A DNA stretch of 64,000 bases from Marisa cornuarietis (GCA_004794655.1 SMMW01000576.1:3733501-3797500); one strand, 5' to 3'. Positions 47,318-60,120 are shown, counted from the first letter of the stretch. Numbers and translations are program-made. Notes: generated from the letters alone by a model not told the origin.

Positions 47318-47495
47318 GGGTTGTTTGTTTTGTACAATAGGGTTAGTGGCCCTTGGGGGGATACGTTTGCTATGGTTGAAAAGCGTGACGTAAAAGAGGG
47401 TATGACGTGGGGTGTCGTCTGGAAGAGCGCAGAAGTTTCGAGAGAGAGAACAAAAAGATGGTTTGAGTGGAATGTACCGGTGTGTGTGATTTTAC
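47318..47495 (-). mobile_element. LTR fragment, inverted relative to the one at 59.3 kb
   Basis: It matches the reverse complement of 59470-59650: GTTTGTTTTGTACA.AGGGTTAG, GATACGTTTGCTATGGTTGA and GGTTTGAGTGGAATGTACCGG are shared. It lacks the TGTCACGG terminus. The strand is given relative to the plus-strand reading of 59315-59696. Confidence 0.75.
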
Positions 47496-47499
47496 CATT

Positions 47500-48237
47500 T
47501 ACCAAGAACGCACGGGACGTGTGGACGGGTCACATACAACACACTCTGACCTCACAGCGTTCTTCACGTGTTCTTTCACACAACAAAGTACAAAGACCTG
47601 CACGTGGGTTCCTATATCTCTATAATTAAAAACAAATCCAAATATTTTCCCACACTCAACGAACTTTTCAAATAAAAGTTACATCAACATATATCGCAGC
47701 TAAATTAATGATTACATAAACCCTTCTAATATTCTAAATATCCTTTCAACAACGTAAATGTCTTCTTTCAACCTTCCACTCAAACGTCGCTCACCGTCTC
47801 TTTTCTATATCAGCTTAATTTTCTTCCCATGTTCATCAACAGTTTCTCAAAACGTACCTGACCAAATCACACTGTCAACGTCTGATCACAACTTACGCAC
47901 CCACAGATATACACTTGCTTGTAATACTCCTTTAAACTATAGAAAAATATATTAAAAATATAGAAATACACACCAATTCGAATCTCCAAAAGCACAGCAA
48001 TTACTCCCAATATCGAATCCACTGGCAGAAACACAGCAACTGACGAATCCTTTCAAACACACAGCAATACTCCAATTTTCTGAATAAACTAGTAGAAACA
48101 CAGCAACTGGCGAAACACTAAGCCTATATACTCCAAACATTACTACAAATGCCGACCTCCTTTACTTTTCTCGAAAAATCACACACACACACCGTTACAT
48201 TCCACTCAAACCATCTTTTTGTTCTCTCTCTAGAAAA
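47500..48237 (+). mobile_element. second LTR fragment of the same family, interrupted
   Basis: 47500-47553 (CAAGAACGCACGGGACGTGTGG...) and about 48065-48237 (AATTTTCTGAATAAAC...ACATTCCACTCAAACCATC) match consecutive parts of 59317-59520 in the same orientation. About 510 bases lie between them. That insert includes degenerate tandem copies of 'AGAAACACAGCAACTG.CGAA', so part of it may be an expanded LTR variant. With 47318-47495 it forms a head-to-head inverted pair. Confidence 0.65.
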
Positions 48238-48635
48238 TCAGCTGCCATCAGTTTCTTTTTCATGGCAACTGCAGTAAAAGGTAGCTAGATGCAATTAATT
48301 GTTTATATTTAAAGATCAAAGTAGGGTGGGGTTTATTTTAGGTTAAACAATATTGTAAATACTTTTGTTTTGCAGACTTAATCCAGTTATAAAATTATTT
48401 ACAATACAAATTATGAATGACTGCAGAAAAGGTGTATTGATCTGTGTCACCTTGACATCCCCACTTTGTTACAAAACTTTAATTGTTAATTCAGAGTTAA
48501 AATTTGAAGACTCTGCTTATTGTGTAAATATTTAGTTCATACTACATTAAATATTATTTACTCAATTTGCTTGACAGAAAAGTACAAACAGTATAACAAC
48601 AAGTAGAAAACCAGAGAAAACAGAAGACGCTTTGT

Positions 48636-49369
48636 ATGAAGAAAAGGATATATAAGGAATATTTCACTGCAGTGAATAAAGACCAACAACGAAACAGTGG
48701 ATCGTCTAGAAAAGATATAAAAAGGAATGAAATGTTGAGACAAGTTGGAGAAGGACAACAACACACATTAACAAAGCATATAGACAACAAAATCAAACTC
48801 TTAACGAGTAGTATTTTTGACCTAAAAAGAAAACAACGAGCTAAAAAAACTTTAGGAAAACTGCAGGAGTTAATCCAAGAATTAAGAAAGGAAAATGCTG
48901 GCTTAACCACTCTAACAAACAGAAAGAAGAGATAAATCTGCTTGAGCAATACTCCCGAAGAGACTCTATAAGGATACACGGACTCCAAGTGGATGGTAGA
49001 GACGAAAAGTGTGAAGAATATGAAAAAACAAATCTTAGATAATTATCAACTCTACACTCGGCCTTCCATAAAATCTCAGCGTTGCATCGAGCGGGGAGAC
49101 TGTAACAGGACAGACAAAGGCCTGTGCTAGTTAAGTTTGTGTCCCGAAAAGACAAAGAAAGAGTTTTAAAAGCACGTAGCCGCTTGAAGGGATCTGGTAT
49201 TGTTATCAATGAAGACCTCACATACCTGAACACACAAAGACTAAATCGTCTGAAACAGCATGATGGCGTGATATATGCGTGGTCTACATCTGGTGGTAGA
49301 CTGTTTGTAAAACTACTGAACCTATCTGTGATAAAGATAAAAATGATGACGTGGGTCCAATGGATATAA
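48636..49369 (+). pseudogene. L1-like LINE ORF1 remnant (copy 2)
   Basis: Same two frames as copy 1 (48636-48935 coiled coil; 49124-49369 RNA-binding-like), with a handful of substitutions and the same stops between them. Confidence 0.7.
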
Positions 49370-50014
49370 AATTGATTAGACTAACATATGGAAGTGAAAC
49401 ACAACACCATAAATCGAACGGAGGACAACAGCAACGCTTTCCCCAAGATAGGCTACAACACGTAAACCGGCTGCAGCGCCACCAGCAACCGAAACACAAG
49501 ACTTAAGGTACACAGCAACTGGAGCCTTCAACTTCTCGTTCTCAGTTTGCCCAACCTACCCACTCTACCCCACCCGGCCTGCTACTGCAACCACTGAAAC
49601 AACTTGCTCCCAGCCGCAACGGGAAACGGACAACGAACTTTCTCGTCTGACCGGAGACGTCGGCTGTGCAAATACGAACTCAGTTGCCGCCGACAGACAT
49701 TTCGCTGGGTGTATGTGTTGGTTAGAAATACTTTAAGTGACTCCTACCATTTAGACCCGGATTAATAGATTTTAAACGTCTTTTCTGGTAAGTCTTCCGT
49801 ATACTATTAACTTTTTTTCTAGAAAACTGGAGAGAAGTTTTCCCTCTGTCTCTTTTCTTAGGTCCATTTTTTGTTCCATGCCGTTTAATATATTTTAAAT
49901 GAGATACCTATACACCCCTTTAACTAGGCTTCCCTTATTTACAAGATTTGTCAAAACGCTCAGATTATTATTCTGGATACCGTCACTTTTAAGGATTAAT
50001 GGACAGGTTAGCTA

Positions 50015-50263
50015 TGTTCTGTGAACTGTCGAGGCTTGGGTGACCCGAGCAAAAGAGATGTTATCCTCCATTTCCTCAAAGAAAAAAATACAGCATATGC
50101 ACTGCATCCAAGAAACTAACTTTACCAAAGCATAGAATATATTCTTTTTTGTCAAAGCGAAATGGGGGTTCGATGTCTACTTTTACTCTTATAGCTCAAA
50201 CGCTAAGGGACTCGCAATTTTAATTAATAACAATTTTGAATATAAATACAAAGATCTCACAGT
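50015..50263 (+). pseudogene. start of LINE ORF2 endonuclease (copy 2)
   Basis: Identical in layout to 37297-37545, with the same abrupt end against the opposite-strand relic. Confidence 0.6.
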
Positions 50264-50270
50264 TGAACTC

Positions 50271-51220
50271 TTATTGCTTCTTGGAATCTCTAAGAAACTG
50301 CGCGTTGAATTTGTGGTGCGATCTGTCTGATGAGTCATGAAAGGACCTCATCTTTATCTTCAAAGTTGTTACAAGCAGGTGGTAGTCTGAGGCTGCATCT
50401 TCGCCACACCTTACCCTGACATCCAGCAGACTTCTTCTAAACTGTCGATTAATGGTTACGTGGTCGATCTGGTTTTCTGTATTTCCATCTGGTGAAGTCC
50501 AGGTGGTTTTGTGAATGGTTCTGTGAGGAAAGACTTTGCCTCCGATTACAAGGTCATTGAACAAGCAGAAGTCTGTGAACAGCTCACCATTCTCATTGCA
50601 GTTGCCCACACCGTGCTTTCCCATTATGTGTTCTTTGTCCGTGTTGTCATCTCCAACTCTGGCATTCATGTTGCCCATGATGATCTTTAGGTCTCGTCTT
50701 AAAGTACGATCAACCAGTGCTTGTAGGTAGTTGTAAAAGTCCTCCTTCTCCTCTTCTTTTGCTTCGTTGGTAGGTGCATAGCACTGGATGACGGTGATCT
50801 TTCTTCCTTTAGAGTTGAACCGAGCTGACATGAGTCGTGGGGAAACTGGTTCCCATGCTATTAGTGCCCTTGCAGCCTCCTGTGTCATCAGTACTGCTAC
50901 TCCTTGCGATTGGTCATGGTCAGGGTCTTCATGTCCAGAGTAGATAATAGTCTGCCCTGACGAGAGTTTGGTCTGACCGCTGCCATTCCACCTGGTCTCC
51001 ATCTCTCGTATAGGGTTCTGATGTTCCAGGTCCCTATCCTGGTTTTTGCCTTGGTCGTGAGAAGATAGGTCAGCGAGCTGACTTCCCGAAGGCTTTCGCC
51101 AGCACGCGTCATAGGCCCCTCAAATGAGGGATCGTCCTGTCCAAGCTCTCGTTGTGGTAATGGTTTAGTTGCAGTGTCTGTAGCAAGGGTTGTTTTATGG
51201 GGTGGGGTTGCTAGCCCCAC
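50271..51220 (-). pseudogene. RTE-like endonuclease relic, copy 2
   Basis: The same 243-codon frame and the same missing segment after RIGTWNIRTLYE as copy 1. The catalytic-site Asn in GNMNARVG is shared, so these changes predate the duplication. Confidence 0.85.
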
Positions 51221-51813
51221 GCTAAATTAGATAAGATACTCAGCCTTATTTTAATTATTGCAAAATTTGATATTTACAGAAACAGATGTCTTAATACGCA
51301 ACTGAGTGTGAACTCGTTTTTAAGGAAAGTCAAGAAAAGATACTGTGCAGAGAAATATTACCATGCGAAAAATTGCAAACCACGCCATTTTGACAACAGT
51401 GGTTACCATATAACCAGCTCCTTTCTACATATTGAGAAATTTGGGGTGAGTGGGAGGGGGTTAAACAATTTGAACCCAAGCTTCTAAACAGAACTTTTGT
51501 ATTTCTATTAGTTTGTTGTGTTTTTGGTGCCCACTGTGTAGGCCAGTGCTTTTTTCGTTGCGTCGTTACTATGCAGGATTTTGAATTTTACTTCAGCGAC
51601 TTTCGGATTTCCCGTCGACTGCAGGTCTTTTCTGCCTAACGGTTTTTTTCTGAAGATCTTGAAAATCACACAGTCAGTCATTTGCTATAAAATTGTCATG
51701 CAATTTTCTCCGCTTTGTGATTAAATCGATACCCGCAGTCTTCTGGCGATGTTAGCTCCGTTAACTCGAGTCTCTGTTGATGTATTTACAGTATTCTGCG
51801 ATCCTACAGACGA

Positions 51814-52564
51814 TATGTGACTGTATTGACTACAATTTGCTTCTCTGACATGCAAGATTATGGTGCCACAGAAATAAAATGTCATATTTTAACAGTGCGC
51901 GATCGCAGCAAAAAAAAAAAAAAAATGTAACACGCATCAGTGTGGTACACATCCCCACCTCCAGTACAGCTTGAAAGCATCAATAATCAACCCCACCCCT
52001 AGATTGAGTTCGTTGCGCCAATGAAATCTGAGCACCTCAGTGTGCAGCATGTGGCGGGTCTGTGCGGTAGACTGTTCATTCCAACCAATCGATCCTAACC
52101 TGGCACCAGAAGCCCTCGACGATTATTGGGGGAGGCCTTTGTGCTTGTGAGCCATGCAGCTCTTATCACAGGGCCCCAAGAATATTAACCATGGAGTCAA
52201 ATGGATGAAGCAGCATTTCGACAGTCTACTCCGGACAGGTTAACACCCGGTTGTGTTAGTGCATCTTGAGAGAATTTGAGATTCAGCTATAGCGCCAGGT
52301 GTACGGGAAGGGGTCGGGGAGCCATGGAAACGTGTGCTCTACGTCACTGGCTGTGTAAAGGCCAGGTATACTGTTACCACGAACTTGTATTAACATGTCA
52401 GTGCTGCTACACGCCGCCACGCGTAGAAGTCCTGCTACAAATCGTGGTAAACAAGTGTGGAATACCTTTCTTGACGGATTAGAGACTAACAAAAGTACTT
52501 TTCCTTATTACTCATCCTGATTTTTTTTCACAAAAGATTAATCTCTTGAATAAAAAAACTACAG
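51814..52564. other. gene-free stretch
   Basis: Unique DNA right of composite copy 2, with a run of 15 A near 51910. No feature recognised. Confidence 0.4.
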
Positions 52565-52967
52565 CCAAGTAAAAATATTAGTTTTAAAAGGTAATATTAG
52601 TCTAAAAGGCTGCTGTCCGTGTATATTTTTCTTCTCTATTATTTTTTTTTACATTTCGCTAAATACTTTTCTATTTTAACAAATATATTTTAAAAGATAT
52701 TTAAACAATAGTTTTTTTTAATTATATTTGAATGAGTACAACTAATCCAAAAATAAAAATTTGTAGCTATTCATAAATCATAATAAATAATAATGATTAA
52801 GCGGTCATATCGCACAGCACCCCATTCAAAGCAGTTTGCACTCTCTACACTGACCAACGATAATTAATTGAGAAATGACATTAGTACACTGGTGTCAATA
52901 ACATGCATTTAGCCACTAAGCCACAGGTTAAACAATACACAAGTAATGAAAGTTCAAGTCAGACATT
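52565..52967. repeat. local direct duplication, copy A
   Basis: AT-rich segment matching 53141-53523. Shared landmarks are 'CGGTCATATCGCA.AGCA.CCCATT', 'CTCTCTACACTGACCAAC' and 'AACAATACACAAGTAATGAA'. Divergence is considerable (roughly 15% by eye), with small indels. Confidence 0.85.
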
Positions 52968-53140
52968 GCTATTGTCAAATGTAAATGCAGGTAAGGAAAT
53001 TCTGCAATAAATGATGTTCAAAAATCAACTTCACGTACAATAATATATAAGGCACAACTTATAGGTAAAGGCCGATACTATTTTCGCAGAGGGGAGAGAG
53101 GGTATCATCCATTTTTGAGAGGGGAGCGAGGTTGAACGTC

Positions 53141-53523
53141 CAAGTAAAATATTCGTTTTAACAGGTAACATTATTCTAAACGGCTGTTTTCCATGTATAT
53201 TTATCTACTCTATTATTATTTTTTTTGAAACATTTTGCTATTTAGTTTGCTATTTTAACAAATATAGTTTAATACATATTTAAACAATTGTTTTTATATA
53301 ATATTTGAATGAGTACAACTAATCCCCTAAAAAATTTGTATCTATTCATAAATCATAATAAATAATAATGATTGACCGGTCATATCGCATAGCATCCCAT
53401 TCAAAGCAGTTTGTACTCTCTACACTGACCAACCATAATTCAGAAATGACATTCAGAAATGCATTTAGCTACTAAGCCACAGGTTAAACAATACACAAGT
53501 AATGAAAGTTCAAGTCAGGCATT
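53141..53523. repeat. local direct duplication, copy B
   Basis: Second unit of the pair, 576 bases downstream. Copy B has lost part of the sequence before the CCACAGGTTAAACAA landmark. Confidence 0.85.
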
Positions 53524-53705
53524 AAGTGTACTAGAACACATTGAACAAATAAAATACTACGTAAAACTGAATTCTGCTAATGTATAATGGTAACAAAATG
53601 AGAACGAACATCAAGCATACTATTTAATAATAATATTTTAAAGACAGTGGGCGTTTGAATTCCTTTGAATCAGAGCAGGGAAATTGGAGCTGAAGAGAGA
53701 AAATA

Positions 53706-54041
53706 CAGACGCCACCCTTCTTACAAACGATTTACATTCAAGAAAAAATGGCCATAAGTCATGCGAATTCGTCTCGAGTTTAGGCTCCTCTCATTGTTGA
53801 CAAGGTTAGAAGATCCAGGTACCAATCTCAAATATCAGTTCAGGTCGTGACCCCACCAACGAGCGTGTTTGACTGTTGGGTAGGGGTCCTTGGAGGAATT
53901 GTTCCGCGTGGTTTATTGCAAGGCACGCAACTCAAACTTTGAACTCGTGAAAGTATTGCAAGAACTAATTTTAACTACACGGCGCTTGTTCGTATGTCTG
54001 AATATTCGTAACTAGAATGTTCGTAAATAGGGTAGCGTCTG
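53706..54041. mobile_element. Tc1/mariner-like miniature element with TA target sites
   Basis: It begins CAGACGCCACCCTTCTTACA; the inverse of its right end is CAGACGCTACCCTATTTACG. Both ends are flanked by TA (53704-53705 and 54042-54043). Repeated TTCGTAA motifs near the right end resemble the 31281-31847 element. It is 336 bases long with no coding. Confidence 0.7.
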
Positions 54042-54043
54042 TA

Positions 54044-57000
54044 TTTTAAATTATATATTTTGATTGTTTTGTTATCTTGACATTTCATTGCTTTACATTT
54101 ATTATTATTGGTTATATATAATTTAGGTAAAAAGTATTTTAAGTCATTTTTTTCATTTGCTTTTGATACTCTTGTAAGAAACAACAAATTGTGTTGAGGA
54201 GACAAGCAGCGGTATCACGTTCTCGTCACGCTGGGTGCATTTGTTGTGCGATGGCTGCTGAACATGATGTGATGGGCTGTAAGACAGATTAGTCAACAAT
54301 TTACTGCTCCCGTTACCAGAGGTACAGTAAACTTATCAGTTTCAGGTAATCAACTCTAGGGTGGTCACTTACCTGTTGTCAGAAAGCGCCAATCAGACCG
54401 TTGTCCGTTTCTCTTTGTTGTTACAGGGAAGAGGACGGAAGACTCCAAAAAGAAGGTTCATCGTTAATCTGCCTCTTGTTTGGCGGGTGTGCTGCCTAAT
54501 TTAATACCTTGTGCTGTGTTCTTTTGTCCAATCTACTAAACACCCGCACCTAGTCGACCTTGCAATGCACAAAAGATCCATTGTGTGTTCTCCTCGGTGA
54601 GTCGTTCAGTTCCTGTTCGGATTGCTTCCTACCCTCTTTTGTGGTCTGTGTTTCACAACTGCATTAGTTCCCCATTTTACCGTGCTCAAGTCACCCCAAG
54701 ATTTGTTCGCCTAAGGATTGTATGTTTATTTCGTTTATTTGACGTGATGAATCGTTCCGCAGGTGCTGAGAAATTCAATAACGCTTGTAAATTTAAAACT
54801 TCTACATTATTTTCTACCCGGTTTCAAGAAGAAGAGCAGACGATGCGAACTCTCGTGTTGACAGAGGTACAAAAGCTCAGGCTTTATGGTCTGAAGGTCT
54901 TAGCCCCCCAAAAAAAAAGTAACAGTAACTAAGTAACAATTTTATTTCAAGTTTATTGTTAACTATAAGAATTTCGTCCCGGTTCTTGATATTTAACTGC
55001 TAAAATTTTCACCGAGACCTGACAGCCTACTCCTTCGTAAGAGACCCAGAGTTGGTCTCAGAAAACACCCAAAAATTCAGAGATATACATCCGTGGTGCA
55101 ATGGTACATCTTTGACATTGGAGATATGGGATACTTTTAAGGTGGTATTTCGAGTGGGCCACTATATGGCTTATAGGTATATTTTATGTTTCTTTGATAT
55201 ATTATTAGTATTTTTAGGATTTCTTTTGGTGTATCCTAAATTAAAATAATATAAAAAAGGATACATTAAAACAGCCCTAAAAATACAAATAATACATTTA
55301 GGAAACATACCAAATAAAAGGATTAACGCATTGCATCCGGGCCTCTAATCGACTTAAGGCCAGCCGTCTTACGCTGACGCGCGCCTTAACTCCTCGTCAG
55401 GCACATTTTTGTTTATTTTATACACGCATAAAATGCGTTGTTTCGGAAAAAAATATTAATGCAGACGATAGTTCATTCATTTTTCTATCGAGTGATCTTC
55501 TTTTCATGACGAAGTTTGCACGTTTGATAGACATTTTTTGCGTTTGCCGACGGTACCTGTCTTTCTGTTTAGAAAATGGCTACCCAATACCAGGGGAAGA
55601 AAGTTCGATCGGCAGCTTTGAAAATTTATATTTATTAACCTATAGTAAAGACAACCATCAATAATACACCGATTTAAAGAGCATTTTTAAAACATTCACT
55701 TGGTGTAAATTTTAAGATACATAGGTTTAGTCTTCGAGTATTAAAATCAAACGAAAGATTACGACTGTACGCGCTTGAGAACTTTTGGAAATTCCCGGTC
55801 GGATATAAAAAAAAAATTATTTACACAATATAAACAGACATAAAGTTCCAAACAAACATATTTTTTATTAGAATATATATTAGAATTTTAAAATTACTTA
55901 CTATTTTTTTTCTCCTTTGCGGTTGTTGAAGTAAAAATCCATGTCAAAGTGAGACACAACGTGCTTCGATTCTCGAACATTCCATTGTTTTAAAAAAAAT
56001 CTTTTGACTTCCTGTCAGTTCCTGTCAGTTCAAGGGAGGGAATCGTGGTAGACGATTTCCAACGGTTGTAGCAGTTTCCTCCCTTATGTTATTTTTATTT
56101 GTTTTTTTTTCGGGCTCGAAAAACTGTATAAAAGTTTTTGTGACTGATCATTATCATGGTATATTCTGTTGGTAATACCATAAAAGTGTGTTTTTGAGCC
56201 AACAAAAGGTAAAGATATTTCTTTTCTACACAGTTTGATCTATCATTATCAATTTAAATTGTTCGTCTACCTCTTTTCGTTAATTTTATATAATTTTTTG
56301 AAAAAGGGGTAAAGTCATGACACCAGCTATTGCTTTGACCCCATTTCAGCCTTACGAGACCAATGAGTTAATAATGAATGTGACAAACATAAATGTTGTG
56401 CAATGATTAACAAGGACATACAAAGTAGCAAAAAAGTGCACAAAACAGTGAATAATGTCACAGAAATAATTTGTTGTTTATTGAAGTAGAAAATGTTTGA
56501 TCATCAAAATTTCAGCACAAATAAGAATAAAAAACCGAGATAATTAAAAATATACAAAAAATTTGATGCCACTTGCAAAGCAGCACTCATTGACTTTCAT
56601 TTTTATACAGAAAAATGTCTCCTCATGACACATTAATGTAACAACGCTTTCTGCTCTACTCGTCCTCCACTTCAGAACAATTTATTGACTGGTGCAGGGT
56701 GGGCTCAGCCCTTTCCCTCCTCCCATAGCCTCAGCCAGCCAAGTATATATATATATATATTGTGCCCCGATGTCGGCACCTGTAGCTTCGGGATGATGCT
56801 TTCTTGCAGCATCTAAAAATAAAACAAATAATAAGAATATGAGGTCTGCATAAAAATAATTACTCTGTAGGTCACTGAACCTAAAAGCCAGAATATAATG
56901 TGAAATAAAGGAAGGCATGATAAAATTAAATAGATAGTAAAGTGGCACAAAATGACACACACCATTTCCTTTAGTTATGGAATGGGATAACACGTGGAAC

Positions 57001-58350
57001 CCTGCTTTCGAGGGCTATCTCGATAAACGTTGCGGGACCCTTAACATTCCGGCTTTCCGTGCTGCTAGGGATGTAAATATATGTTTATTATTTAAATTTT
57101 GAGTTAAGTAAATAGAGTTAAGCATAAACATATAGTTATTCCAATATTTTTGTTGATATGTGGTTCAATTTTGGGTTGAGAGAGGGAGGGGGTGCAGTAA
57201 TTGCCTTTCGCTTAGGGCGCAGCACAGCCTTGCTCGGTCTTGGCACGTAGCACGTACGCCGGGCTCAAACCTTTCTATATCCACTTAAGGTTGGGAAAAT
57301 AATTTTGTGCATAAGTAAGACGCGTTTCACTGAAGCTCGAGAGTGTTATTTTACATACAGTGCAAATTGAGCTCAAACTCCTGGAGCAGCGGGTCCACGC
57401 GTGTCGCACTCGCCTGGGCTTAGCTCAGCCAGTGACGTAGAGCACACGTTTCCATGCCGCTAACACCTACCCTACTTTTTTCTACTCGTACCCCTACACC
57501 TGGCACTAACGCTGAATATCAAAGTTTTCATTCTCGAAGGGTACGCCGTGAGATGCGCTAAAACAATGCGCATGCAAAACCGGTTGCAGATTGTCGAAAT
57601 GTTACTTGAAAAGTTGCAGAGGTCCAAAGCAAAACGGCATTGCTGGCAATCATTAATAAGGCTACCAACGATTGGTCAAAAAGAACCATCTGCAGCATTG
57701 ATCCGCCTCAAGCTGTGCATTCGGGCCTTCAGTTGTGACAGATATTTCCTACACTTGAAACCCTACGGGAGGGGATTTTGTACAGAACACACTAGCGCAT
57801 CTAGCTGTGATAGGCTGGTAAGGTTACACAGTATTAGATGAAGTCATTCACTTGAGGAAACAGCACCCAGCGTGAAGTGAATTGTCTCATGTTGTGACAC
57901 CGAGGAAATTACCTGCAGTGAGCTGATGATTCGTTGTTTCATGAAAGGTAGGCATATTTTGTACTGTCTATTATGAAAGTGGCTTAAATTGCTTTGCTGT
58001 GACTGTCTTTAAAATATAGAGCTGACAGAACGTAGTGAGTAGCTTACTTATCTATTTATTTATGCTAACTCACAACACTCGCAATCCACTTATGTCGGCT
58101 GTAGAGATTAATGCGGATGTGATCAACTATCGCTACAGGAATGGTTATCTAAAATGTTGGCTACACAATCATTTCACTTAGCAAGGTTCAGGTTAGTGTT
58201 ACATCACATACTTGGGTAATGTATTGTGCTCTGAGCAAATTTTTGGAAAGTTATTATTATTATTATTGGGATGAAAAGGTCTCTTTTCCTAGGTGAAATC
58301 ATTTTCATTATTCAATCAAAACACGAGTAGCACCTTAATCGTGTTGAGCT
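54044..58350. other. gene-free stretch left of the LINE relic
   Basis: Mostly AT-rich. A (TA)n run lies near 56743-56760. CTTAGGGCGCAGCACAGCCTTG at 57210-57240 resembles a worn hAT terminus. A consensus donor (ATGAAAG|GTAGGC) at 57946 follows a CpG-bearing patch that could hold an upstream non-coding exon, perhaps of FUT8. None of these is proven. Confidence 0.35.
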
Positions 58351-58352
58351 GG

Positions 58353-58353
<1 letters not shown>

Positions 58354-58430
<77 letters not shown>
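58354..58430. repeat. (CA)38 microsatellite
   Basis: Pure CA run of about 77 bases, the longest perfect microsatellite in the window. Confidence 0.97.
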
Positions 58431-58431
<1 letters not shown>

Positions 58432-58519
58432 CTAACAAAATACAGCCAGCAACCAGCAAACACGAAAACCGAAACACTCAGCTTTTTTTCATAACCAATG
58501 ATTAACACTTACAGCCAGG

Positions 58520-59735
58520 TGTCCAAACACGCAAAATATTAAGACTATGTCCTCTGTTAATCGCAAGAAAAATGCTCTTAAAAAACCAGTGGCACTTGCA
58601 GTCGTCGATGAGTATAATCTTCCCAACGTGCTTAATTCTTTTTATGCCCGCTTTGAGAACCATGACTTCTCTCTCAATGTTTCCACACTAAAACAGTCTC
58701 TGGTCCCTGAACATGGTTTGGTGATTGCTCAGTCCTCTGCCAAAGATCTCTTGAGGCGAGTAAATGTTAACAAGGCTGCGGGTCCAGATGGGATCTGTGG
58801 ACGCACCTCCATTACTGTCAAACAACTTACAACATCTATTCCAGCTGTCTGTAGATTTTGGTCATATTCCTGATATTTGGAAACTGTCGCACATTGTGCC
58901 TGTCCCAAAATTTTACTAGGCCCAGTCAACCCAACGACTTCAGACCAGTTGTTCTTACCTCAATCATCATGAAATCACTTGAGAAAATAGTAAGGAGCAA
59001 GGTTTTTACTGCTGTTGATCAACATCTTGAACCGCTGCAGTTTGCCTACAGACCTGGAAGAGGTGTCGATGATGCTGAACTTTTTATACTAAACACCCTG
59101 TACAAACATCTGGAGAAACCTCAAGCTCATGCCAGGCTTCTCTTTGCTGATTTTTCTTCTGCTTTTAACACTGTGCAACCTCACTTGTTAGCGGAGAGTG
59201 TAGTCTCTGACTTCCAGCTCTCCCACCAACTAACTCTCTGGACTCTGGACATTTTAACAAACAGACAGCAAAGAGTTTCTGTGAATGGTCTTCTCTCACA
59301 CCCTGTTGTCACCTTGTCAAGAACGCACGGGAGGAGTGGACGGGTCACATACAACACACACTGACCAATTTTCTGAATAAACCAGTAGAAACACAGCAGC
59401 TGGCGAACACTAACCTATAAACTCCAATCAATACTACAAGTGCCGACCTCCTTTACTTTTCTCGAAAAATCACACACACACACCGGTACATTCCACTCAA
59501 ACCATCTTTTTTTTCTCTCTCTCTCGAAACTTCTGCGCTCTTGCAGACGACACCCCACGTCATACCCTCTTTTAGGTCACGCTTTTCAACCATAGCAAAC
59601 GTATCCCCCAAGGGCCACTAACCCTGCTGTACAAAACAAACAAGGGAGCTAACTCCATTTCTGTCATTCATTAATTTCACGGGTCGATCCGTGACACACC
59701 TGTACAGGTTCCCCTCAAGGCTGCTGCAAGCAACA
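58520..59735 (+). pseudogene. CR1/L2-type LINE reverse transcriptase relic, split by an LTR
   Basis: Readings: LPNVLNSFYARFENHDFS; VNKAAGPDGICGR; then, after frame changes near 58830 and 58910, NDFRPVVLTSIIMKSLEKIV, LQFAYRPGRGVDDAELF and RLLFADFSSAFNTV. These are RT motifs of the CR1/L2 group. A solo LTR (59315-59696) interrupts it; immediately after the LTR the reading resumes with the TGSPQGC motif and then is lost. The FADD/YADD block and C-terminus are absent. Confidence 0.85.
59315..59696 (-). mobile_element. solo LTR with 5-base target duplication
   Basis: Plus-strand ends are TGTCAAGAACG and GGTCGATCCGTGACA, i.e. an inverted TGTCA/TGACA terminus. It is flanked by CACCT at 59310-59314 and 59697-59701. 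It is 382 bases long, and its reverse complement starts TGTCACGGATC. Removing it restores continuity of the LINE reading at that point. Minus orientation is assigned on the TGTCACGG start and is not certain. Confidence 0.88.
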
Positions 59736-60120
59736 AAGCCAATCGCTCCTCAGTGAAAAACAAGGCACACGAACGTAGGAACATCTCAAGTAATACGTTT
59801 ATTTACGGTCACACCGCCCAAAGATTCAAAGGAAAGAAAAAAAAAATGAAAATGACCTCGAAAATTACAACGTCAACAGACAAACAAGCGAACAAATAAA
59901 CAAATGAACAGACCGGTACAAAAAAGAAAACAAGCAGGCACCCGCATCAGCTCAGCGCCGCACAAGGACGGGTGAACGGACCGAAAACACAAGCAGGTCT
60001 CTGACTTCACAGCGACACGCGTACCTTTCCTTCCCACTGACAACTAACCAGCTATTCTCCAAGTACGAGGACACACCCGGCGCAACCAACCGTAACCAAG
60101 CGTTTTCATTTGTTGTGCAG
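59736..60120. other. DNA upstream of the first FUT8 coding exon
   Basis: Contains no recognised element apart from A-rich runs. It ends in a pyrimidine-rich acceptor (CATTTGTTGTGCAG), so a non-coding FUT8 exon should lie further upstream. Confidence 0.4.

Larger units (their letters stand above)
48298..51813. repeat. composite transposon block, copy 2
   Basis: Near-identical to 34232-39095 without the Harbinger insertion; coordinates shift by 14,066 before and 12,718 after it. It has the same ORF1 frames, the same ORF2-endonuclease junction and the same internal deletion. Confidence 0.93.

Noticed and set aside
55090..55165. tRNA-Trp-like segment CGTGGTGCAATGGTA...TTTCGAGTGGG
   Set aside because: Arms do not pair and the B box is poor; at most a worn tRNA relic.
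57548..57841. 97-codon plus-strand frame near a CpG-bearing patch
   Set aside because: No domain and no fitting acceptor or donor in frame; possibly a non-coding upstream exon region but unsupported as coding.
58293..58505. 70-codon frame with a long His-Thr run
   Set aside because: Translation of the (CA)38 microsatellite.
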